From: Variovorax sp. RA8 | GTDB taxonomy: Bacteria > Pseudomonadota > Gammaproteobacteria > Burkholderiales > Burkholderiaceae_C | Length of the DNA: 64,000 nt | Direction: 5' to 3' | NCBI RefSeq assembly: GCF_901827175.1 | Contig: NZ_LR594662.1 | Coordinates: forward strand, 4,092,001 to 4,156,000 | Shown: piece after piece, positions 19,818-28,360 of the stretch | How the letters are laid out: every line of letters starts with the position of its first letter | Position numbering within the stretch: position 1 is the stretch's first letter | Made by a program: the position numbers and the translations under genes | Notes under the pieces: generated by a model | What the model was told of the DNA's origin: nothing | Seen by the model: the letters and a program-made list of their open reading frames with translations, nothing else | The model's database searches: none

Positions 19818-20702
19818 TCAGAGTTTGTTGCGCGTCACGACGCGAGCGAGGATGTTGAGGCCGAGCACCGCGACGGTGATGAGGAACACACCGGCCCACG
19901 CCAGCTTCTGCCAGTTCTCGTAGGGGCTCATTGCGAACTTGAAGATGGTCACCGGCAGGCTCGCCATCGGCCGGGTGATATCCGAGGTCCAGAATTGATT
20001 GCTGAGCGCGGTGAACAGGAGCGGCGCCGTTTCGCCCGCGATGCGCGCCACGGCCAGCAGGATGCCCGTGACCACACCGGCGCGCGCGGCACGCAGCGTG
20101 ATGCTCAGGATGACCTTCCATTTGGGCGTACCCAGCGCATAGGCCGCTTCGCGCAGCCCGGCCGGAATCAACTGCAGCATGTTCTCGGTGGTGCGGATCA
20201 CCACGGGAATCACGATCAGTGCCAGCGCCAATGCACCCGCCAGGCCCGAGAAGGATTTGAAATAGGCCACCACCACGGCATACACGAACAGGCCGATCAC
20301 GATCGACGGCGCCGACAGCAGGATGTCGTTGACGAAGCGGATGATGTTCGACAGCCACCCTCTCGCGTTGTACTCGGCAAGGTAGATGCCGGCCATGATG
20401 CCGATCGGTGTTCCCACGAAGGTTGCCAGCAGCACCATCACGACAGAGCCGAAGATCGCATTGGCAATGCCGCCCACCTCGTTCGGCGGGGGCGTCATTT
20501 GCGTAAAGGTTGCCAGCGCCAGACCGCCGACGCCCAGGCGCAGCGTTTCCCAAAGGATCCAGAACAGCCAGAAGAGGCCGAAAGCCATCGCCGAAAGCGA
20601 CAGCGCGAGTGCAATGACGTTGATGCGCTTGCGACTGGCGAACTTCGCCGCGCGCGTCTCGTCGAGCGCCTTGGCGCTCAGCAGGCGTTCGGCAGTGCTC
20701 AT
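19818..20702 (-). CDS. pstA: Phosphate ABC transporter permease PstA
   Basis: An inner-membrane permease of 294 aa with about six transmembrane segments. The ABC-permease coupling loop is [20 protein letters not shown] near residue 185, followed by [14 protein letters not shown] near 218, characteristic of PstA. It overlaps the end of pstC by 4 bp and precedes pstB by 5 bp, so the transporter genes are tightly coupled. Confidence 0.97.
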   Translation of the reverse strand: MSTAERLLSAKALDETRAAKFASRKRINVIALALSLSAMAFGLFWLFWILWETLRLGVGGLALATFTQMTPPPNEVGGIANAIFGSVVMVLLATFVGTPIGIMAGIYLAEYNARGWLSNIIRFVNDILLSAPSIVIGLFVYAVVVAYFKSFSGLAGALALALIVIPVVIRTTENMLQLIPAGLREAAYALGTPKWKVILSITLRAARAGVVTGILLAVARIAGETAPLLFTALSNQFWTSDITRPMASLPVTIFKFAMSPYENWQKLAWAGVFLITVAVLGLNILARVVTRNKL

Positions 20703-21769
20703 GACTTCGTTCCTTCGCTCTTCTTGAGTTGCTGCAGCAGCACCTTGGACAGCGACAGCACCACGAAGGTGATGAAGAACAGCACCAGGCCCAGGTACAT
20801 CAGCGAGGCCTGATGCAAGCCTTCGGCCGCCTCGGCAAACTCGTTGGCCAGTACCGACGTAATGCTGTTTGCCGCCTCGAAGACCGAGAGCGAGTTGAGC
20901 TGGTTCGTGTTGCCGATCACGAAGGTCACCGCCATCGTTTCACCCAGGGCGCGACCCAGCCCCAGCATGATCCCGCCGATGACGCCGGCCTTGGTATAAG
21001 GCAGCACGACTTTCGACACGACCTCCCAGGTCGTGGCGCCGAGACCATAGGCCGACTCCTTGAGCAGCGGCGGCGTGACCTCGAACACATCGCGCATCAC
21101 CGAAGCGATGAACGGAATGATCATGATCGCAAGGATGATGCCGGCGGAAAGGATGCCGATGCCCACCGGCGGGCCGGACACCAGCGCGCCGAGGTAGGGC
21201 ACCCCCGCGAGAAGCTTCTGCAGCGGCTGCTGCACGTAGGTGGACAGGATCGGCCCGAACACCAGCAGGCCCCACATGCCGTAGACGATCGAAGGCACCG
21301 CTGCCAGCAGTTCGATCGCGGTGCCGAGCGGCCGCTTCAGCCAGGCAGGCGACATCTCGGTCAGGAACAGCGCGATGCCGAAACTGACAGGCACCGCAAT
21401 GACGAGGGCGATGATCGACGTCGCGATCGTGCCGTAGATCATCACCAGCCCGCCGTACTCGTTCTGCACCGGATCCCAGACGCTGCTGGTGAGGAAGCCG
21501 AGGCCGAACTTGGAGATGGCCGGCCACGCCCCAACCAGCAGTGACAGCAGGATGCCGATCAGCATGGCCAGCGTCAGCAGCGCGGCTCCCTTCGCGGCCA
21601 GGCCGAACAGGAGGTCGACGGTGGCGCCGGTGCGCGGCTTCCTGGCAGGAGGCGGGCTGGTGGTTGTGCGTGCGTCCTCGGCCGGCATGTCGAGGGGGTT
21701 TGCGGTAGCGGGGAAACTGGATGACACAGGGCGCTCCGTAAGCGGCGCGTGCTCGAGCGGGGTGCTCAT
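20699..21769 (-). CDS. pstC: Phosphate ABC transporter permease PstC
   Basis: The second permease, 356 aa, with a hydrophilic N-terminal extension of about 45 residues before the first helix ([16 protein letters not shown]). The coupling loop [20 protein letters not shown] near residue 240 and [15 protein letters not shown] near 275 are typical PstC motifs. It starts 15 bp after pstS ends and overlaps pstA by 4 bp. Confidence 0.97.
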   Translation of the reverse strand: MSTPLEHAPLTERPVSSSFPATANPLDMPAEDARTTTSPPPARKPRTGATVDLLFGLAAKGAALLTLAMLIGILLSLLVGAWPAISKFGLGFLTSSVWDPVQNEYGGLVMIYGTIATSIIALVIAVPVSFGIALFLTEMSPAWLKRPLGTAIELLAAVPSIVYGMWGLLVFGPILSTYVQQPLQKLLAGVPYLGALVSGPPVGIGILSAGIILAIMIIPFIASVMRDVFEVTPPLLKESAYGLGATTWEVVSKVVLPYTKAGVIGGIMLGLGRALGETMAVTFVIGNTNQLNSLSVFEAANSITSVLANEFAEAAEGLHQASLMYLGLVLFFITFVVLSLSKVLLQQLKKSEGTKS

Positions 21770-21784
21770 GACGCGCCGGCTCGC

Positions 21785-22822
21785 TTACTTGTAGGCGACG
21801 GGCTTGCCCGACGCGTCCTTGACTTCGCCCCAGGCCTTGGCAATGGTGGCCTTCACGGCGTCGGGCATCGGCACATAGTCGAGCTCATCGGCAGTCTTGT
21901 CGCCATTCTTGTAGGCCCAGTCGAAGAACTTGAGGGTCGCCGCAGCCTGCGCCGGCTTCTCTTGTGTCTTGTGCATCATGATGAAGGTCGCGCCCGAGAT
22001 CGGCCAGGCATCCTTGCCGGACTGATTGGTCAGGATCTGATAGAACGACTTGCTCCAGTCCGCATTGGCAGCCGCCGCCTTGAAGGCGCTGTCGTCCGGC
22101 GAGACGAAGTTGCCGGCCGCATTCTGCATCTGCGCGTAGACCATCTTGTTCTGCTTCACGTAGGCGTACTCGACGTAGCCGATCGAATTGGGCAGGCGAC
22201 CGACGAAAGCGGCGACGCCCTCGTTGCCCTTGCCGCCGGCACCGGTCGGCCAGTTCACGGCCGTGCCCTCGCCTGCCTTGGCCTTCCATTCGGCGTTGAC
22301 CTTGCTCAGGTAGTTCGTGAAGATGAAGGTCGTGCCCGAGCCGTCGGCACGGCGCACCGGCGAAATCGCCGCGTCAGGAAGGTTGAGCGAGGCGTTCAGC
22401 GCCTTGATCGCCGGGTCGTTCCATTTGGTGATCTTGCCGAGATAGATGTCGCCGAGCACCTGGCCGTTGAGCTTGAGTTCGCCGGGCTTGACGCCCTGGA
22501 TGTTGACCACGGGCACCACGCCGCCGATGACGGTCGGGAACTGCATCAGGCCCTTGGCCTGGAGGTCTTCATCCTTGAGGGGCATGTCAGACGCGCCGAA
22601 GTCGACCGTCTTGGAATCGATTTGCTTCAAGCCGGCGCCCGAGCCGACCGATTGATAGTTGATCTTGACGCCGGTCGACTTGTTGTAGTCGCCCGCCCAC
22701 TTCGCATAGAGCGGCGCCGGGAACGTGGCACCGGCACCGGTGACATCTTGCGCAAAGGCAGGAGCGCAGGCGAAGGCCGCGGCAACCAGGCCGGCGGCTG
22801 CAAACTTGAACGTCGTTTTCAT
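21785..22822 (-). CDS. pstS: Periplasmic phosphate-binding protein PstS
   Basis: The substrate-binding protein of the importer, 345 aa. A Sec signal peptide ([20 protein letters not shown], cleavage after AFA near residue 24) is clear. Phosphate-binding loops are visible: [15 protein letters not shown] near 28, [10 protein letters not shown] near 62 and [11 protein letters not shown] near 165. It is first in the pst-pho operon. A Pho box lies about 70 bp upstream at 22890-22907 on the same strand. Confidence 0.97.
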   Translation of the reverse strand: MKTTFKFAAAGLVAAAFACAPAFAQDVTGAGATFPAPLYAKWAGDYNKSTGVKINYQSVGSGAGLKQIDSKTVDFGASDMPLKDEDLQAKGLMQFPTVIGGVVPVVNIQGVKPGELKLNGQVLGDIYLGKITKWNDPAIKALNASLNLPDAAISPVRRADGSGTTFIFTNYLSKVNAEWKAKAGEGTAVNWPTGAGGKGNEGVAAFVGRLPNSIGYVEYAYVKQNKMVYAQMQNAAGNFVSPDDSAFKAAAANADWSKSFYQILTNQSGKDAWPISGATFIMMHKTQEKPAQAAATLKFFDWAYKNGDKTADELDYVPMPDAVKATIAKAWGEVKDASGKPVAYK

Positions 22823-22889
22823 GGAGCTTCCTTTTCGATATGCCGAAGAACCCTTTTCGGGGCACTGGCAGGAACTCTAGGAAGCTTGT

Positions 22890-22907
22890 GTGACATCGGT
22901 GTGACAC
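22890..22907 (-). promoter_or_regulatory. Pho box upstream of pstS
   Basis: Read on the minus strand this is GTGTCACACCGATGTCAC. Two TGTCA half-sites stand exactly 11 bp apart, the spacing and sequence expected for a PhoB dimer site. It lies about 68-85 bp before the pstS start. Confidence 0.85.
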
Positions 22908-22955
22908 CGTTCTCCAGAGGGAAAACCGGGCTCCGTGGTCGCGGATTGTATGACG

Positions 22956-22973
22956 CTGTCACACAAACGTCAT
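22956..22973 (+). promoter_or_regulatory. Pho box upstream of ppx
   Basis: CTGTCACACAAACGTCAT on the plus strand, with half-sites TGTCA (22957) and CGTCA (22968) 11 bp apart. It points towards ppx, whose ATG is about 100 bp downstream. Together with the pstS box it makes a divergent PhoB-controlled intergenic region of 253 bp. Confidence 0.8.
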
Positions 22974-23075
22974 GTGCGATGCCTAGCCTCGGTGGGCCCG
23001 CCGTGCGGCCGCAGCCTACGCGGCACAGCACGGCCGTGAGGCTACGATCGGGGCCCTGGCCTTCTCCATCTCAAC

Positions 23076-24593
23076 ATGCAAAACGGAACCCGCCTCGCCG
23101 CGGTCGATCTCGGCTCGAACAGCTTCAGGCTCGAAATCGGCCGGGTCGACCATGGCCAGATCCACCGCACCGAATACCTGAAGGAGACCGTCCGCCAGGG
23201 CAACGGCCTGGACGCGGCCCGCAATCTCACGCCCGAGGCCATGCAGCGCGGCTGGGACGCCCTCGCCCGTTTTGGCGAGCGGCTGGCGGGCTTCAAGCGC
23301 TCGCAGGTCCGCGCCGTGGCTACCCAGACCTTGCGCGAAGCCCGCAATCGCGACGAATTCCTGCTGCGCGCGCGCACCATCCTGGGCTTCGGCATCGACG
23401 TCATCACCGGCCGCGAGGAGGCTCGCCTCATCTACCAGGGCGTGGCGCACCTGCTGCCCCATACCGATGCCTCGAACCGGGAGCGCCGGCTGGTGGTGGA
23501 CATCGGCGGCCGCTCGACCGAGATGATCATCGGCACGGGCCTGGAAGCGACCGTGACCGAGTCGTACCGGGTCGGCAGCGTCGCCTGGTCGATGAAGCAT
23601 TTCCCCGAGGGCCAGTTCACCACCGGCGCCTTCCGGGCCGCGGAGATCGCCGCCAAGGCAGTGCTGGACGAAGCGCTCGGCACCTACGTGCCCGATCGCT
23701 GGGACGTGGCCTACGGCGCGTCGGGCACCATCGGCGCGGTCGGCGACGTGCTGGCTGCCGCCGGCGGCGAGCCCGGCCTGATCACGCGCGAGGGGCTGGA
23801 CTGGCTGGTCGAGCGCCTGCTCAAGGCCGGCAGCGCCGAGCGCCTGCGCATCGAGGGCATGCGGGAAGACCGCAAGGCGGTGATCGGCGGCGGCGTGAGC
23901 GTGCTGCGGGCCGTCTTCGACCTGCTCGAGATCGAGGAAATGAGGGTGGCGCAGGGCGCCCTGCGCCACGGCGTGCTGTATGAGCTGCTCGAGCGCGACG
24001 AGAGCGTGGCCGACCTGCGCGCCGCCACGGTCGCCCGCCTGGCCAGTCGCTTCGCCGTCGACACCGCCCAGGTGCGACGGGTCGGCGAGACCGCCGCGGC
24101 GCTGTTCCTGCAACTGGAGCCGGCCTCGCGCGGCGCCAGCACTACGAGCCGTGCGGGGCGTGCCTTGCGCAAGCTCGGGTGGGCCGCGCAGTTGCACGAG
24201 ATCGGCACGCACATCTCGCACAGTGACTATCACAAGCACGGCGCCTATATCCTGGACAACACGGACGCGCCGGGCTTCGCGGTCAACGAGATGCATTGGC
24301 TCAGCCAACTGGTGCTGGGCCACCGGGGCAAGCTGCGCAAGCTCGAGGGCGCGCTGGACGACGAGACCTTCGTGCCCCAGCTGCTGGCGCTGCGGCTGGC
24401 GGTGATCCTGGGCCATGCACGGCGCGATCCCGACCTGGAGGCGCTGCGGCTGGTGCGCGCCGACAGCCGGCTCTTCATCCTGACATGCCGCAGCGGTTGG
24501 TCGGAGACCTATCCTCAATCGGCCCACCTGCTGCGCGAGGAAGTGCTGGCCTGGCAGAAGACCCCCTGGCGGGTCCAGCTCGAGGGCTGCTGA
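23076..24593 (+). CDS. ppx: Exopolyphosphatase (Ppx/GppA family)
   Basis: An enzyme of 505 aa that cleaves terminal phosphate from polyphosphate or from pppGpp. The ASKHA fold motifs are present: VDLGSNSFRLEIG near residue 10, LVVDIGGRSTEMIIG near 140 with the catalytic-region Glu before it, and ASGTIGAVG near 215. The C-terminal HD-like domain (EIGTHISHSDYHKHGAYIL near 375) is typical of the long Ppx type. A Pho box upstream and the nearby ppk suggest polyphosphate is the substrate. It converges with sixA. Confidence 0.95.
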   Translation: MQNGTRLAAVDLGSNSFRLEIGRVDHGQIHRTEYLKETVRQGNGLDAARNLTPEAMQRGWDALARFGERLAGFKRSQVRAVATQTLREARNRDEFLLRARTILGFGIDVITGREEARLIYQGVAHLLPHTDASNRERRLVVDIGGRSTEMIIGTGLEATVTESYRVGSVAWSMKHFPEGQFTTGAFRAAEIAAKAVLDEALGTYVPDRWDVAYGASGTIGAVGDVLAAAGGEPGLITREGLDWLVERLLKAGSAERLRIEGMREDRKAVIGGGVSVLRAVFDLLEIEEMRVAQGALRHGVLYELLERDESVADLRAATVARLASRFAVDTAQVRRVGETAAALFLQLEPASRGASTTSRAGRALRKLGWAAQLHEIGTHISHSDYHKHGAYILDNTDAPGFAVNEMHWLSQLVLGHRGKLRKLEGALDDETFVPQLLALRLAVILGHARRDPDLEALRLVRADSRLFILTCRSGWSETYPQSAHLLREEVLAWQKTPWRVQLEGC

Positions 24594-24628
24594 AGCGCAA
24601 GCGCAGGGCGGCGTGCTCCGCCGCCTGC

Positions 24629-25090
24629 CTACAGCAGTTCCGGCGACTGCACCGTCACCACCACGGTCTGAACGTCGCCGTCGCGCTCGCGCGTCCGGAT
24701 CCACCAGACGGCGCCCTTGCGCACCGGGCAGCTGTCCTGCTTCAGCCCGAGCAGCAGCGAGATCGCCTCGCCCAGCGAGGGTTGGTGGCCGACCAGCAGC
24801 ACCACCGACTTGCCATTGGGCCAGCCGGCCGACGCCAGCAGCGCGTCGGCCGTGGTGTCGGGCGAGAGCTCGCTGCGCAGTTTGTACTTGCGGCCCAGCG
24901 CGAGCACCGTCTGCTCGCAGCGCCGCGCCGGGCTGCAGACGATGCGCGTGCCCTCGGGCAACTGTCGGTCCAGCCAGGCCGCCATGCGCTTGGCCTGCTT
25001 CTCGCCCCGCGACGTCAACGAGCGCTGCATGTCATCGCAGCCTTCGGTCCAGTCCTCGGCCTCGGCATGGCGCCAGAAGATCAGGTCCAT
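24629..25090 (-). CDS. sixA: Phosphohistidine phosphatase SixA
   Basis: A small histidine phosphatase of 153 aa that removes phosphate from phosphohistidine proteins. The RHG motif is FWRHAEAEDW at residues 5-14 and the second catalytic His is VGHQPSLGE near 107. RIVCSPARRCEQT near 50 carries the conserved Arg. Starting at ATG 25090 gives a standard-length protein; the upstream extension is inside ppk. It begins 7 bp after the ppk stop, so it is very likely co-transcribed with ppk from a Pho-controlled promoter. Confidence 0.93.
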   Translation of the reverse strand: MDLIFWRHAEAEDWTEGCDDMQRSLTSRGEKQAKRMAAWLDRQLPEGTRIVCSPARRCEQTVLALGRKYKLRSELSPDTTADALLASAGWPNGKSVVLLVGHQPSLGEAISLLLGLKQDSCPVRKGAVWWIRTRERDGDVQTVVVTVQSPELL

Positions 25091-25097
25091 GCAGCCC

Positions 25098-27287
25098 TCA
25101 CACGCGCGAGGCGGCCCGGCCGCGGCCTCGCGACGAATAGCGGACCATGAGCGCGGTCTGCGCACCGTGCGCCTGGACGGCACGCGGCGCACCCTCCTCT
25201 CCCTGGTGCGTGTCATGGTTCACCCGGCGGTAGGTGCCGTCGGCGCCGAGGTCCCAGGCATCGCGGCCGTCATGCAGGTAGGCCACCAGGCATTCGTCGA
25301 TCAGGCGTTGGCGCAGCACCGGGTCGGTCACCGGCCAGGCCAGCTCGATGCGCCGCAGCATGTTGCGGTTCATCCAGTCGGCGCTCGACAGGTAGAGCGC
25401 CTCGTCCTCGCCCTCCCGGAAATAGAAGACCCGCGAATGCTCGAGAAAGCGGCCGATGACCGAGCGGACGCGGATGTTGTCGGTCAGGCCTGGCACCTGG
25501 GCCGGCAGGGTGCAGGCGCCGCGCACGATCAGGTCGATCTTCACGCCCTTGCGGCCGGCGCCGACCAGGGAGGCGATCAAGGCCTCATCGGTCAGCGCAT
25601 TCATTTTCACGACGATGCGCGTGGGCACGCCCCGCACGGCAGCGACCCCCAGCGCGTCGATGCGGGCAATCAGGTTGCGGTGCAGGTCGAACGGCGCCAT
25701 CCACATGCGGTTGAGCTTCGGCAGCCGGCTCTGGCTGGCCATGTGTACGAACACGGCCTCCATGTCAGCCGTCAGCAGCGGGTCGGCAGTCAGGTGGCTG
25801 ATGTCGGTGTAGAGCCTGGCGGTGCGCGGGTTGTAGTTGCCGGTGGAGAGGTGGCCGTAGCGCCGCATCGCCTTGCCCTCGCGCCGCGTCACCAGCAGCA
25901 TCTTGGCGTGGGTCTTGAGGCCGACCACGCCATAGACCACCTGGGCGCCGATCGACTCGAGCATCTCGGCCCAGTTGATGTTGGCTTCCTCGTCGAAGCG
26001 TGCCTTGAGCTCCACCACCACCGTGACTTCCTTGCCTCGGCGGACTGCCTCGCGCAGCAGCTCCATGAGCTCGGAATCGGCGCCGGTGCGGTAGATGGTC
26101 TGCTTGATCGCGAGCACCTGCGGGTCCTGCACCGCCTCGCGCAGGAAGGCGAGCACGCCCTCGAAACTCTCGAAAGGCTGGTGGATCAGCGCATCGCCTG
26201 CCTGCAGCCGCTCGAAGAAGGACTGACCCGGCGACAGCGAGACCGGATAAGACGCCTGGTAGGGCGCGAAGCGAAGCTGCGGCTCCTCCAGCAGGTCGAT
26301 CAGCTGCGTGAGCCGCGCCAGGTTGACCGGCCCGTGCACCCGGTAGAGCGCTTCCGGCGGCAGGTCGAACTGCGCGAGCAGGAAGCTCGCGAGCGACTCG
26401 GCGCAGCTGGCCGAGACCTCCAGCCGCACGGCCTGCCCGAAGTGGCGGTGCTGCAGCCCCTGGCGCAGCGCGGTGCGCAGGTTCTTGACGTCCTCCTCGT
26501 CGACCGCCAGGTCGGAATGGCGCGTGACGCGGAACTGCGAGAAGTCGCCCACCTCGCGCCCCGGGAACATGCCCTGCAGGTGCGCCCGCACGATGCTCGA
26601 GAGCGCGACGAACAGCTTCTTGCCGCCGGACACCCGGGCCGGCATCGCAATCATGCGCGGCAGCACCCGCGGCACCTTGACGATGGCGATCGGGTTCTCG
26701 CGGCCGAAGGCGTCCTTGCCGCTCAGGCGCACGATGAAGTTGAGCGACTTGTTGGCGACTTGCGGGAAGGGATGGGCGGGATCGAGCCCCACGGGAATCA
26801 GCAGCGGCCGGACCTCACGCTCGTAATAGTCGCTCAACCACTTGCGCTGCGCCGCATTGCGCTCGCCATGCGAAATGACATGGATGCCTTCCTTCGCGAA
26901 GGTCGGCATCAGCTCGCCGTTGTACAACGCGTACTGCCGGCCCACCAGGGTATGGGCCGCCTCGGACAGTCGAGCGAAGGAATCGACGGTGTAGTTGCCC
27001 TTTCGGTCGCCGGCGGTATTGGCTGCCAGGTGCGGCGCCATCCGGACCTCGAAGAACTCGTCGAGATTGGACGAGACGATGCACAGATAGCGCAGCCGCT
27101 CGATCAGGGGCACCTCCGGCCGATAGGCCCAGTCGAGCACGCGCTCGTTGAAAGCCAGGATGCTGTGGTCGCGGTCGAGCAGGGTCAGCGATGACCCCAC
27201 GGTGACAGGCGGGCTGTCGGCGAGGGCAGGTGAAGAAGCGAAATTGTCTGGAACAACGGGCACAGGAATGGTCGCATGCAAGGACAT
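25098..27287 (-). CDS. ppk: Polyphosphate kinase (PPK1)
   Basis: Makes polyphosphate from ATP. About 729 aa. The family domains are complete: N-terminal LLDRDHSILAFNERVLDWA, then NLDEFFEVR near 80, the phosphorylated His in GLKTHAKMLLV near 465 and the second His in RFLEHSRVFYF near 620. AIKQTIYRTG near 405 and GNYNPRTARLYTD near 495 are also conserved. The start is unclear. GTG/ATG candidates are 27305, 27287 and a GTG near 27200; I prefer 27287 or later because Pho half-sites end at 27307, leaving no room for a leader before 27305. sixA follows after 7 bp. Confidence 0.95.
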   Translation of the reverse strand: MSLHATIPVPVVPDNFASSPALADSPPVTVGSSLTLLDRDHSILAFNERVLDWAYRPEVPLIERLRYLCIVSSNLDEFFEVRMAPHLAANTAGDRKGNYTVDSFARLSEAAHTLVGRQYALYNGELMPTFAKEGIHVISHGERNAAQRKWLSDYYEREVRPLLIPVGLDPAHPFPQVANKSLNFIVRLSGKDAFGRENPIAIVKVPRVLPRMIAMPARVSGGKKLFVALSSIVRAHLQGMFPGREVGDFSQFRVTRHSDLAVDEEDVKNLRTALRQGLQHRHFGQAVRLEVSASCAESLASFLLAQFDLPPEALYRVHGPVNLARLTQLIDLLEEPQLRFAPYQASYPVSLSPGQSFFERLQAGDALIHQPFESFEGVLAFLREAVQDPQVLAIKQTIYRTGADSELMELLREAVRRGKEVTVVVELKARFDEEANINWAEMLESIGAQVVYGVVGLKTHAKMLLVTRREGKAMRRYGHLSTGNYNPRTARLYTDISHLTADPLLTADMEAVFVHMASQSRLPKLNRMWMAPFDLHRNLIARIDALGVAAVRGVPTRIVVKMNALTDEALIASLVGAGRKGVKIDLIVRGACTLPAQVPGLTDNIRVRSVIGRFLEHSRVFYFREGEDEALYLSSADWMNRNMLRRIELAWPVTDPVLRQRLIDECLVAYLHDGRDAWDLGADGTYRRVNHDTHQGEEGAPRAVQAHGAQTALMVRYSSRGRGRAASRV

Positions 27288-27306
27288 GACAGTGTCGAAC
27301 GACATC

Positions 27307-27335
27307 GTGACACTTCCATGACAACTGTGTGACGC
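27307..27335 (-). promoter_or_regulatory. Tandem Pho boxes upstream of ppk
   Basis: Three PhoB half-sites (TGTCA-like, read on the minus strand) begin at 11-bp steps: complements of 27308-27312, 27319-27323 and 27330-27334. They form two overlapping Pho boxes immediately before ppk. This is the strongest Pho array in the window. Confidence 0.85.
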
Positions 27336-27348
27336 TCTTTCCGGGCTG

Positions 27349-28218
27349 TCAATTGCCCAGGAAATGCTTGCGGTAGCGGGCCGGCAGGTCTTCGATGCGC
27401 ATCAGCATGGGCAGATCGGCGGTGTTGAAGTCCGGATCCCAGGCCGGCGGGCCGAGCACCTTGGCTCCCAGCCGCAGGTAGCCCTTGATCAGGGCCGGCG
27501 GCTCGATGTCCAGGTCGCCGTCGAGGCGGTGAACAGGCAGGGGCAGGCGCGGCTGCACCTGGTACTGGATCGGCGCCATGTGCGTGGCCGAGAGCTGGCG
27601 CCAGATGCTGGCGGCGGCGTCGCCGCTGGTCACGCCGTTGAGCCACATCGGGATGCTGGCGCAGCCGATCATGGTATCGAGCTTGTTGCGGTTCATGAAG
27701 GCCGCGAGCGCCCCCCACAACGCGAGGATCACGCCGCCCTGGCGGTGGTCGGCATGCACGCAGCTGCGGCCCAGCTCGACCATGCGCTCGCGCAGGTCGC
27801 GCAGGCGCGTCAGGTCGAATTCGGTGTCGCTGTAGGTGCTACCCACGCGGCGGGCCTGGGCCGGCGTCAGCACGCGGTAGGTGCCGATCACCTGGCGCGT
27901 GGTCTCGTCGCGCACCAGCAGGTGCTCGCAGAAGTCGTCGAACAGGTCGACGTCATGGCCTTCCAGCGTGGTGTTCAGGCGCGCGCCCATCTCACCGGCG
28001 AACACGTCATGGCGCAGGCGCTGCGCGGCACGGACGTCGTCCTGGTGGCGCGCCCAGCTCACGCTGATGCCGCTGCGGCCGGCGTCGATCGTCTCGGGAA
28101 GGGTGACGGGCACCGCAGGCACGGGAACGGCCGCCGGCGTGCGGCCCTGGGCAGGCCAAAGGGCGGCGCACAATCCCAGTTGCGAGAACGGAAACGTCGG
28201 CGTGGGCAGTTCTTTCAT
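27349..28218 (-). CDS. OlsB-type GNAT acyltransferase (likely ornithine lipid synthesis)
   Basis: An N-acyltransferase-like protein of 289 aa in the GNAT group that includes L-ornithine N-acyltransferase (OlsB) and hemolysin-like proteins. Features: AQRLRHDVFAGEMGARL near residue 70, a typical OlsB segment; VIGTYRVLTP near 115; ELGRSCVHADHRQGGVILALWGALAAF near 150. OlsB makes lyso-ornithine lipid, a phosphorus-free membrane lipid precursor. I chose ATG 28218 (MKELPTPTFPF), with AAAGGG upstream. A Pho box at 28280-28297 supports the OlsB role, since olsB is PhoB-controlled in Sinorhizobium. No olsA acyltransferase is visible next to it, so acyl specificity is inferred. Confidence 0.75.
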   Translation of the reverse strand: MKELPTPTFPFSQLGLCAALWPAQGRTPAAVPVPAVPVTLPETIDAGRSGISVSWARHQDDVRAAQRLRHDVFAGEMGARLNTTLEGHDVDLFDDFCEHLLVRDETTRQVIGTYRVLTPAQARRVGSTYSDTEFDLTRLRDLRERMVELGRSCVHADHRQGGVILALWGALAAFMNRNKLDTMIGCASIPMWLNGVTSGDAAASIWRQLSATHMAPIQYQVQPRLPLPVHRLDGDLDIEPPALIKGYLRLGAKVLGPPAWDPDFNTADLPMLMRIEDLPARYRKHFLGN

Positions 28219-28279
28219 GCGGGAACCCTTTCTGCCGACGAAGTCTGTGAGCACGCAATGAAACACGCGTGTCACTCCG

Positions 28280-28297
28280 ATGGCAGTTGCATGACGT
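28280..28297 (-). promoter_or_regulatory. Pho box upstream of the OlsB-type gene
   Basis: On the minus strand this reads ACGTCATGCAACTGCCAT, with half-sites CGTCA and TGCCA 11 bp apart and the central CAAC of the E. coli consensus. One half-site has a mismatch. It is about 62 bp before the start. Confidence 0.65.
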
Positions 28298-28360
28298 GTC
28301 ACGCCAACCCGGCCTTTGGGGGTTTAATGCCAGGCGATGCGCCCCCAGGAGTTTTTTTCT

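Noticed and set aside
28270..28302. A second Pho box on the plus strand for the flavoprotein gene
   Set aside because: TGTCA sequences at 28270 and 28298 are 28 bp apart, not 11, so they do not form a PhoB site.
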